Assembly: GCA_035291605.1 (NCBI GenBank)
Contig: DATDRS010000231.1
Span: 1 to 9,774 of the forward strand
Length of the DNA stretch: 9,774 bases
Direction of reading: 5' to 3'
Origin: DATDRS01 sp035291605
GTDB taxonomy: Bacteria; Chloroflexota; Anaerolineae; Anaerolineales; UBA6663
Positions within the stretch are counted from its first letter, which is position 1; the number at the start of each line of letters is the position of its first letter. Positions 1 through 5,253 of the stretch are shown piece by piece. Position numbers and translations under genes: made by a program. The notes beneath the pieces are model-generated. The model saw only the letters and a list, made by a program, of their open reading frames with translations. It did no database searches and was not told where the DNA came from.

Positions 1-2376
1 GCCGATGTCGGCCTGCGCCAGCGCCGGGGCGTCGTTGATGCCGTCGCCGACCATCGCCACCTTCTTGCCTTCCAGTTGCAACTTCTGCACGTTGAAGGCT
101 TTGTCCTGCGGCAGCACCTCGGCCAGCACGCGATCCACACCCGCCTGAAAACCGGCGTGCCGGGCGATGGCTTTGGCCGTGCGCTCGTTGTCGCCCGTGA
201 TCATCACGACTTCCAGCCCCATCTTCTTCAGCGCGGCGATGGCAGCCTTCGAGTCTTCTTTGACCGTGTCGGCCACCGCGATGATGCCTGCCGCCTTTCC
301 ATCGAGGGCCACATACATTGGCGTCTTGCCGTCGTCGGCCAGGGCCTTGGATTTCTCTTCCAAGTCGCCAAGCGCAATGCCTTCGCGGTTCATCAGTTTC
401 AGGTTGCCAATCAGGATACGGCGACCTTCCACGGTGGCGGAGACACCGTGGCCGGGGATGGCGTCAAAGGTCTGCACATCGCTCAACTTCAAGCCGCGCG
501 CCTGCGCACCTTCGACAATCGCCAGTGCCAGCGGGTGCTCACTGGATTTCTCGACTGAAGCCGTAAGGCGGAGGATTTCTGATTGTTGATTGCTGATTGT
601 TGATTGGTTCAAATCAGCAATCACAATATCGGTAAGCGAGGGCTTGCCAATCGTGATTGTGCCGGTCTTGTCGAGGATGATCGCGTTCAGTTTCTCGGCG
701 GCTTGCAGCGCGTCGCCGGAGCGGATGAGGATGCCGTTCTGCGCGCCAAGGCCAATGCCGGTCGTCAGGCTCATGGGCGTCGCCATGCCGAGCGCGCACG
801 GGCAGGCGATGATGAGGGTCGTCACGGCCACGATGAGCGCGTAGGTCAAGGCCGGACTGGGGCCGAAGACGTACCAGACCACGAAGCCGACGATGGCGAG
901 GATCATCACCGACGGCGTGAAGTACGCCGACACCTGATCCACGATGCGCTGGATGGGCACCTTGCTCCCCTGCGCGTCCTGCACTAGCCGGATGATGTTC
1001 GCGAGCGCGGTGTCCTTGCCGACTTTGGTGGCGCGGAACTTGAACGCGCCGGTCTTGTTGATCGTCGCACCGATGACCTCGTCGCCAACCTTCTTGGAGA
1101 CCGGCAGGGACTCACCCGTGATCATGGACTCGTCCACCGCCGACTGGCCTTCGATCACCTCACCGTCCACCGGCACTTTCTCGCCGGGGCGGACGACGAC
1201 GATGTCGTTGACCAGCACCTCTTCAACGGGGATGTCCACTTCCTTCCCGTCGCGCACCACGCGCGCAGTCTTGGCTTGCAGTCCGATCAGTTTCTTGATG
1301 GCCTCGGACGTGCGGCCTTTGGCCTTGATCTCCATCGCCAGTCCGAGCACGACCAGGGCCGTGACCACGACGGTCACGTCGTAATACACATCGGTGAATT
1401 CTTCCGAGGGGAAGAGCTGCGGGAAGAGCATGGCGATGGTCGAGTAAATCCACGCCACGCCTGTTCCGACGGCGATGAGGGTGTGCATGTTGGCCGAGCG
1501 GTGTTTCAACCCTTCCCACATCCCCGTGAAGAACTGGCTGCCGGAGTAGACGAGCACGGCCAGGCTGGCGACGCCCATCGCATACCAGATGTACATGAGC
1601 TGCGGGCTGCCGCGTGGGAACCAATCGCGCAGGCCGGGGAAGATCCACGGGTAGGACAGGATCATCGTAGGCACACCTACGGCGGCGGCGAACCACCACT
1701 TACGCATGAGCGAGCGGTATTCTTTCTCTGTCTCCTGCGCTTCTTTATCCATTTCGGGTTCGGTCGCTTCGGCGGCGCGCGTGGCCTTGTACGGCCCGGC
1801 GGACTCGACGGCTTGGGCCAGCAAACTCAGGTCGCCGATGACGGGCGAGTATTCCACCTTCACTTCATTCGTCGCCGCGTTCATCGTCGCGCCGAGCACG
1901 CCGGGGGTGGCCTTGAGCGCGTCTTCGATCTTGAGCACGCACTCGGCGCAGTACAGGCCGCTGACCTTCAGGCGCAGGGACTGGCCGTCGGTGCTGAAGC
2001 CGGCGGCGCGCACCGCATCCACGAAGTCGGTGGCGTTGGCGCGGGCCGGGTCGTATTCGATGGTGGCGCGGCCCCGCCAGACGTTGACATTGGCTTTACG
2101 CACGCCGGGCACAGCTTGCAGGGCCTGGGCCAGCGCCGGGCCGCCGGAACGGCTGAGGCCGCTCACGGGCAGTTCTAGCCGCACCGGGCCACTCGCGCCG
2201 TCGGCGATGCCGGTCGTCGCCGAGGGCACGGCGAGAGCATATTGTTCCGGGGCAGCATCAAACTTGCTCACGCAGTTGGCGGAGCAGAAGTAAAACGTCT
2301 GGCCTTTGTATTGGCGGGTGGCGAAGGCCGCTTGGGCTTCTATCTCCATTCCGCACACGGGGTCTTTGACGAACAT
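1..2376 (-). CDS. YHS- and HMA-domain Cu(I)-type P1B ATPase, C-terminus cut by window edge
   Basis: Heavy-metal exporting P-type ATPase of the inner membrane, most likely Cu(I). The frame is open for 792 codons and runs off the left edge. Domains in order: a YHS domain (residues 1-47, Cys8, Cys31 and Cys35); a first HMA-like fold (about 66-131) with SRSGG where the metal-binding CxxC should be; a second HMA (about 135-203) with intact C143-A-E-C146; then the ATPase core. Visible core motifs are TGES (420-423), the transmembrane CPC (525-527), DKTGT with phosphorylated Asp569, SEHP with His614, TGDN (727-730) and GDGINDAP (777-784). The last two membrane helices, which carry the Cu-specific YN and MxxSS residues, lie outside the window, so the metal is inferred from CPC, HMA and YHS. 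ATG at 2376 is chosen because the YHS domain starts at once and GGAG/AAAGG precedes it. A 7-bp tandem repeat interrupts the nucleotide-binding domain (see 581-608). Confidence 0.95.
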   Translation of the reverse strand, partial: MFVKDPVCGMEIEAQAAFATRQYKGQTFYFCSANCVSKFDAAPEQYALAVPSATTGIADGASGPVRLELPVSGLSRSGGPALAQALQAVPGVRKANVNVWRGRATIEYDPARANATDFVDAVRAAGFSTDGQSLRLKVSGLYCAECVLKIEDALKATPGVLGATMNAATNEVKVEYSPVIGDLSLLAQAVESAGPYKATRAAEATEPEMDKEAQETEKEYRSLMRKWWFAAAVGVPTMILSYPWIFPGLRDWFPRGSPQLMYIWYAMGVASLAVLVYSGSQFFTGMWEGLKHRSANMHTLIAVGTGVAWIYSTIAMLFPQLFPSEEFTDVYYDVTVVVTALVVLGLAMEIKAKGRTSEAIKKLIGLQAKTARVVRDGKEVDIPVEEVLVNDIVVVRPGEKVPVDGEVIEGQSAVDESMITGESLPVSKKVGDEVIGATINKTGAFKFRATKVGKDTALANIIRLVQDAQGSKVPIQRIVDQVSAYFTPSVMILAIVGFVVWYVFGPSPALTYALIVAVTTLIIACPCALGMATPMSLTTGIGLGAQNGILIRSGDALQAAEKLNAIILDKTGTITIGKPSLTDIVIADLNQSTISNQQSEILRLTASVEKSSEHPLALAIVEGAQARGLKLSDVQTFDAIPGHGVSATVEGRRILIGNLKLMNREGIALGDLEEKSKALADDGKTPMYVALDGKAAGIIAVADTVKEDSKAAIAALKKMGLEVVMITGDNERTAKAIARHAGFQAGVDRVLAEVLPQDKAFNVQKLQLEGKKVAMVGDGINDAPALAQADIG
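581..622. repeat. 7-bp tandem repeat with inverted copy inside the ATPase gene
   Basis: Positions 581-608 hold four consecutive units GATTGTT, GATTGCT, GATTGTT, GATTGGT. The 11-mer GATTGCTGATT at 588-598 is matched by its reverse complement AATCAGCAATC at 612-622, so the segment can fold into an 11-bp hairpin with a 13-nt loop. It encodes ADLNQSTISNQQSE (residues about 587-600) between the phosphorylation loop and the SEHP motif. The reading frame is kept. The paralogue at 7414-9774 has an unrelated sequence at this point, so this is a variable loop that tolerates insertion. Confidence 0.85.
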
Positions 2377-2405
2377 AGGATATGCCTTTCTCCACAAGGA
2401 TCATG

Positions 2406-2424
2406 ATGCCGACCGAGTCGGCAT
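2406..2424. promoter_or_regulatory. 19-bp perfect palindrome upstream of the YHS-ATPase, candidate operator
   Basis: ATGCCGAC-CGA-GTCGGCAT is an 8-bp inverted repeat around a 3-bp centre, lying 30-48 bp upstream of the ATPase start codon at 2376. On the minus strand a weak -10-like TACACT (2431-2436) lies 6 bp before it, which would place the palindrome over the transcription start, a usual repressor position. No clear -35 box accompanies it. It could also act as a small hairpin in the leader RNA. It does not resemble the CueR or CopY operators I know. Confidence 0.45.
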
Positions 2425-2551
2425 GGTTACAGTGTATGCGGCAACGAGGATTTGAATAGCGCGATTTCGCCTATTTACGAATGAGCAAAATGGCCTATGC
2501 CCACTTCGCGGGATTTTGGTATAAGCCAGAACGGAAGCATGAGCGTTAGAG

Positions 2552-2582
2552 GCATCTGCCCTATCTTCATAGGGGCAGATGC
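2552..2582. repeat. Strong hairpin in the gap between the 117-aa gene and the YHS-ATPase
   Basis: GCATCTGCCC at 2552-2561 pairs with GGGCAGATGC at 2573-2582. TAT/ATA pairs extend the stem inward around one bulged base, closing on a 4-nt loop. No T-run follows on either strand, so it is not a canonical terminator. It lies between the true terminator (2646-2679) and the ATPase start. Apart from this, the palindrome at 2406-2424 and the terminator, I see nothing else in 2377-2704, and no convincing gene. Confidence 0.6.
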
Positions 2583-2645
2583 TCCCGATTGGATGCCCGG
2601 CCAGAGGCCAACAATAGTGTCGATCGCCTACCTGGCCTGACAACC

Positions 2646-2679
2646 AAAAAGCCCTCCCCGGCTCACGGCCGCAGAGGGC
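2646..2679 (-). terminator. Rho-independent terminator of the 170-aa/117-aa unit
   Basis: On the minus strand GCCCTC (2674-2679) pairs with GAGGGC (2651-2656). An inner CGGC/GCCG stem lies between them, and TTTTT (2646-2650) follows directly. It starts 26 bp after the stop codon of the gene at 2705-3058 and closes that transcription unit. Confidence 0.85.
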
Positions 2680-2704
2680 AGAGTGATTGGATGATCAGGG
2701 CCGT

Positions 2705-3058
2705 TTACTCGGCGGCGAAGAGCACGAAGAAGGGCGGGAAGGTGCCCAACAGGCCGAGGGCCAGCAGCATGAAGGCCGCGGTCGAGACCCGACCAAAGTC
2801 CACATTCTTGCCCCGCCACAGGACACCCAGGATGCCCCAGGCTATCAGCCAGATCACGACGGCGACGGTGGTCTTGCCCGACAACGGCCCGACCGGTCCC
2901 GAGAACCGCAGCAGATTGGCGATCGCCTCGGACGCTTCCGCCAGCACGGTCATGAGCCCGACTGCGAAGGCGCCGATACCGCCGGCCAGCAGGGCCGCCG
3001 CCACGGCGCCGTTGGGAAGCGGTCTTTCCTCACTCATCGATTGCGTGGGTGTGGCCAT
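2705..3058 (-). CDS. Small three-helix membrane protein, family not recognised
   Basis: This 117-residue protein has a short polar N-terminus (to about residue 16) and three predicted hydrophobic segments (about 17-40, 63-81 and 92-114). The polar stretches between them include a WRGKN motif at 81-85. There are no Cys or His residues, so direct copper binding by thiols or imidazoles is unlikely. I do not recognise the family. Start: the frame is open further upstream, but that part overlaps the neighbouring gene. ATG at 3058 is preceded by GGAGGG at about 8 bp and gives a protein that does not overlap. It begins 14 bp after the 170-residue gene, is surely co-transcribed with it, and is followed by the terminator at 2646-2679. 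A structural partner of that protein is the simplest reading. Confidence 0.85.
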   Translation of the reverse strand: MATPTQSMSEERPLPNGAVAAALLAGGIGAFAVGLMTVLAEASEAIANLLRFSGPVGPLSGKTTVAVVIWLIAWGILGVLWRGKNVDFGRVSTAAFMLLALGLLGTFPPFFVLFAAE

Positions 3059-3072
3059 CGTATTCCCTCCGC

Positions 3073-3585
3073 TCAGCGCACCGGTGCGACCTTGTTGATG
3101 AATGCGCCGAACATCCCGGCAATGCCCGCCGCAACGAAGGAGGCCACGAAGAACCAGATCAACGCCCGGCGGATCTTGGGCTCGTGCGCCAACCGAGAGC
3201 CGTACACGCTGACCGCGTAAGCGACCACGGTCGCCGCGATGGGGGCGATCCAGCCGACGTGCTCCTTCCACTCCATGCCAAACCGGTGCCATTCGGCAGT
3301 GGCGGGGTCGGCCAGTAAGATGGAGCGTGGGCTGGTGGGATCGCCGGCCCGGTACCAGGGATAAACGATGTAGGTTCCGGTGAGCACCGTGCCCCAGGCG
3401 ATGGCCGCCATCGCCCATAGGCCAAATTTGAGCCGCGTCAGGCGCTCCCCAAGGCCCGCGACCGTCACCCACTCTGGCCGCAGGCTGTAGAGTCCAGCGA
3501 GGCCACCCGCGAAAGCCAACAGGAACAGCGCCCCGAAGGCCATACCGTGGATCACGGTCCATAACTCACGTGCTGAAACTGACAT
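3073..3585 (-). CDS. Four-helix membrane protein with conserved-looking His residues, family not recognised
   Basis: This 170-residue integral membrane protein has four hydrophobic segments (about 12-32, 55-75, 108-128 and 142-163). His13 lies in the first helix. A loop between helices two and three carries YPWYR (75-79) and a stretch with His100, Met104 and His109 just before helix three. His134 follows helix three. Intramembrane and helix-end histidines in a four-helix protein recall haem- or metal-binding membrane subunits, but I cannot assign it to a named family. ATG at 3585 is preferred because GGAGAAGG lies directly upstream. The longer version from 3648 would overlap the promoter. It is first in a two-gene unit with the 117-residue protein. 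Confidence 0.85.
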   Translation of the reverse strand: MSVSARELWTVIHGMAFGALFLLAFAGGLAGLYSLRPEWVTVAGLGERLTRLKFGLWAMAAIAWGTVLTGTYIVYPWYRAGDPTSPRSILLADPATAEWHRFGMEWKEHVGWIAPIAATVVAYAVSVYGSRLAHEPKIRRALIWFFVASFVAAGIAGMFGAFINKVAPVR

Positions 3586-3628
3586 AAGCCTTCTCCATTG
3601 GACAGGCAACATCAACCCATCGGTTTCC

Positions 3629-3656
3629 ATTATAACGACAAAATCCACTAAGTAAA
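3629..3656 (-). promoter_or_regulatory. Sigma-70-type promoter for the 170-aa/117-aa unit
   Basis: On the minus strand, TTTACT (3651-3656) and a perfect TATAAT (3629-3634) are separated by 16 bp. The predicted start of transcription is near 3622, giving a leader of about 37 nt before the ATG at 3585. The local sequence is much more AT-rich than its surroundings. I saw no operator-like dyad overlapping the boxes. Confidence 0.7.
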
Positions 3657-3836
3657 GCAGAAATACACCCGAAAGCGTCGTTTCTGGAATTATGACCGAT
3701 CGAACAGGAGTGTTTCAGCCATCCAATGCGCCACCTGCCTCTATTCCGGTAACAGCAACGCCTCTGCCTTGAAAAGCATGAGCACATTTACGATGCACCC
3801 AAGCTTGCATGCACTCAATGCGGGCTACGCGCCGCC
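3657..3836. other. Non-coding stretch between lgt and the 170-aa gene, nothing recognised
   Basis: Together with the promoter and the possible lgt terminator this makes up the 305-bp gap 3586-3890. Open frames here are short, lack ribosome binding sites and have composition unlike the neighbouring genes. A TGCATGCA palindrome is present, but no larger structure was seen. Confidence 0.6.
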
Positions 3837-3872
3837 AAAAACCAGACCCCGGATACCGCAAAGTAGCGGGGG
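3837..3872 (-). terminator. Possible weak terminator after lgt
   Basis: On the minus strand CCGC/GCGG forms a 4-bp inner stem and CCC/GGG a lower stem, with a bulge on one side. A TTTTT run (3837-3841) lies 6 nt after the stem. The bulge and the offset T-run make it a weak candidate. It starts about 18 bp beyond the lgt stop codon. Confidence 0.35.
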
Positions 3873-3890
3873 ATGCAAACGAGCCTTCCT

Positions 3891-3910
3891 TCACCCGCCC
3901 GGGCGGGTGA
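3891..3910. repeat. 20-bp perfect palindrome spanning the lgt stop codon
   Basis: TCACCCGCCCGGGCGGGTGA is identical to its own reverse complement. It encodes the last residues of Lgt (LTRPGG) and its TGA stop. No T-run follows on the minus strand, so it is not a classical terminator. Confidence 0.7.
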
Positions 3911-4691
3911 GGCTCACGGTAGGACGTTGCGCCCGCAGACGGGCGATCAAGGGCAAGGCAACAACCAGCGTAATGAGCGCGATGATTTGCGACTGCGTCA
4001 GCCCAAAGGCAACGACTTGATAGGAACTGGTAAAGCCGAGCGCGAATCGCTCGACGCCGTAGAGCGTGAGATAGACGAGGAACAGCAAGCCATCGGGCCA
4101 GTTTCGCTTGCGCAAACGCCAGAGCACGGCAAAGATACCCAGGTTGACGATGATCTCGTACACGGGCATCGGGGTGTAGTACACGCCCAATTGCGGCGCC
4201 ATCGCATTTGGGCTAGTGTAAGCAAAGCCAAACGGGCCGGTGGTGGGCTTGCCCATCGCGTCGCCGGTGATGATGCAGGCTACGCGCCCGACCGCCTGCG
4301 CCAGCACGAGACCGGGAGCAACAGCGTCAAGCAGGCGCGGGAGCCGCCAGTCCCGCCGTTGTGCCAGGATGGCCACCGCAATCAATCCACCGAGCACACC
4401 GCCCCAGATCGCCAGCCCGCCCTCCCAGATGTACAAGGCCCGCACCGGGTTCGTGGCGTATTCGTGCGGCCAGTGATCCAGCACGTGGAAAAGGCGCGCC
4501 CCGATCAGGCCGCCAACGACGACCCACAACGCGCCGTCGTAAATCTCGTCTTTCTTGAAGCCCTTGCGCCCGGCCTCGCGCGCCGCCAGCCAAACGCCTA
4601 TACCGATAGCGGAGATGACGATCAGGCTGTACCAGCGCACTATGAAATGGCCGATGCTGAAGATGATGGGATTAATGCTGATCGTGATCAT
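3891..4691 (-). CDS. lgt: Lgt-like prolipoprotein diacylglyceryl transferase, divergent
   Basis: Lgt transfers diacylglyceryl from phosphatidylglycerol to the lipobox cysteine of prolipoproteins in the inner membrane. This 266-residue multi-helix protein has family-typical length and landmarks: VRWY with Tyr21, EGGLAIWGG (90-98), GR at 135-136 within the signature, and YGVER with Arg215. By eye alignment with E. coli Lgt, Tyr26, Arg143, Gly154 and Arg239 have counterparts (Tyr21, Arg136, Gly147, Arg215). His103 corresponds to Trp96, Asn146 to Cys139 and Glu243 to Gly219. Loss of the last two suggests a specialised or altered Lgt. No lipobox protein is visible in the window, so its substrate is elsewhere. 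ATG at 4691 follows AAAGGA. It lies 97 bp after the YHS gene with a hairpin repeat between, and may share its transcript. The stop codon lies in a 20-bp palindrome. Confidence 0.85.
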   Translation of the reverse strand: MITISINPIIFSIGHFIVRWYSLIVISAIGIGVWLAAREAGRKGFKKDEIYDGALWVVVGGLIGARLFHVLDHWPHEYATNPVRALYIWEGGLAIWGGVLGGLIAVAILAQRRDWRLPRLLDAVAPGLVLAQAVGRVACIITGDAMGKPTTGPFGFAYTSPNAMAPQLGVYYTPMPVYEIIVNLGIFAVLWRLRKRNWPDGLLFLVYLTLYGVERFALGFTSSYQVVAFGLTQSQIIALITLVVALPLIARLRAQRPTVSLTRPGG

Positions 4692-4720
4692 GTAACCAAA
4701 ATCCTTTCACACCGGGAATA

Positions 4721-4774
4721 GAGGGGCGGCTGGTACGGGCGGACAAGCGTGTCCGCCCCTACGGGCTGCCCCTC
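4721..4774. repeat. 54-nt nested palindromic element (REP-like) between the YHS gene and lgt
   Basis: The inner stem is GGGCGGACA / TGTCCGCCC, 9 bp with a 4-nt AGCG loop (4737-4758). The outer stem is GAGGGGCGGC / GCTGCCCCTC (4721-4730 and 4765-4774), 10 bp with one G-U pair. GTA/TAC pairs lie between the two. No T-run follows. GC-rich palindromes with a TAGGGGCGG-type core are, from memory, dispersed intergenic repeats in several environmental phyla. It may protect or attenuate the transcript between the two genes. Confidence 0.7.
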
Positions 4775-4788
4775 TCCAGAATGACGGC

Positions 4789-4962
4789 CTAGTGATGGCC
4801 GCCGTGTTCGTGTTGCGCCTTGCCGACATACTTTTCCGGTTCTTTGTCGAACGATTTCTTACAACCGGGCGAGCAGAAGTAATACGTCTGCCCCTGGTAT
4901 TCCGACTTGCCGGCGGCTTTCTTCTCATCCACGTCCATGCCGCACACGGGGTCTTTGGCCAT
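4789..4962 (-). CDS. Stand-alone YHS-domain metal-binding protein
   Basis: This 57-residue cytoplasmic protein is one YHS domain. It starts MAKDPVCGMDV, has YYFCSPGC near the middle (Cys30 and Cys34, with Cys7 in the N-terminal motif) and ends in a His-rich tail, QHEHGGHH. The domain matches the first 47 residues of the YHS-ATPase at 1-2376 in length, order and cysteine positions. This suggests that it handles the same metal, either as a soluble carrier or a sensor-like buffer. The extra C-terminal histidines could add a second metal site. ATG at 4962 is preceded by a near-perfect AAGGAGGTG. It starts 16 bp after the 84-residue membrane protein and belongs to the same operon. Confidence 0.93.
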   Translation of the reverse strand: MAKDPVCGMDVDEKKAAGKSEYQGQTYYFCSPGCKKSFDKEPEKYVGKAQHEHGGHH

Positions 4963-4978
4963 TGCGTTTCACCTCCTT

Positions 4979-5233
4979 TCAGCGAAAGAATACGGCGCCT
5001 GCGGCGAGCACGCCCAGGATGGCCAGCAGCACGAGCAAGATGCCCTGCCCGATAGGGTTGCTCACCATCATGGCCATGCCGTGCATGGTGCCCACACCTG
5101 CACTTGCGCTGCGCGCAAGCGCAGGCGCAAGTGTCGTCATCGCCCCGCCCGCGAAGAGCAGGTCGAGGACGATCACAGCCACCAGGACGACGACGATCCC
5201 GATGCCAATTAAGACCAGCGTACCGATGCCCAT
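4979..5233 (-). CDS. Small two-helix membrane protein with Met/His-rich segment
   Basis: This 84-residue protein has a hydrophobic segment at about 4-28, a middle part rich in Ala, Ser and Gly, and a second hydrophobic segment at about 61-82. Between them is TMHGMAMM (49-56), with four Met and one His. Met- and His-rich clusters are a usual Cu(I)/Cu(II) ligand set in exported or membrane copper proteins, so a copper role is plausible but unproven. I do not recognise the family. ATG at 5233 follows AAAGGAGAAG. The gene sits 20 bp after the AAA gene and 16 bp before the YHS gene, so it is part of the operon. An intragenic inverted repeat lies at 5101-5133. Confidence 0.85.
   Translation of the reverse strand: MGIGTLVLIGIGIVVVLVAVIVLDLLFAGGAMTTLAPALARSASAGVGTMHGMAMMVSNPIGQGILLVLLAILGVLAAGAVFFR
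5101..5133. repeat. Overlapping alternative hairpins inside the 84-aa gene
   Basis: CACTTGCGC (5101-5109) can pair with GCGCAAGTG (5125-5133) to give a 9-bp stem. Its inner part CTTGCGC (5103-5109) can instead pair with GCGCAAG at 5113-5119 across a 3-nt loop. The two foldings exclude each other. The region encodes the Ala/Ser/Arg-rich part of the protein. Confidence 0.6.
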
Positions 5234-5253
5234 AAACTTCTCCTTTCTGAAAC

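Noticed and set aside
1276..2178. 300-codon plus-strand open frame opposite the YHS-ATPase
   Set aside because: His/Arg/Gly-rich composition typical of the antisense of a GC-rich gene. The ATPase motifs on the minus strand explain the region.
1..2376. Possible frameshift or pseudogene in the left ATPase because of the AT-rich repeat insert
   Set aside because: Reading the codons through shows one open frame from the YHS start to GDGINDAP, with motif spacing consistent on both sides of the insert.
2705..3562. 285-codon open frame covering the 117-aa gene and most of the 170-aa gene
   Set aside because: Its first two thirds are Arg/Pro/His-rich shadow sequence overlapping the 170-aa gene. The ribosome binding site and hydrophobic protein start at 3058.
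3566..3787. 73-codon minus-strand frame in the gap before the 170-aa gene
   Set aside because: It overlaps the promoter and the start of the 170-aa gene, has no ribosome binding site, and has a Cys/Arg-rich composition with no domain.
3873..4721. 282-codon plus-strand open frame opposite lgt
   Set aside because: Hydrophilic shadow of the Lgt frame with no ribosome binding site. The minus strand has clear Lgt motifs.
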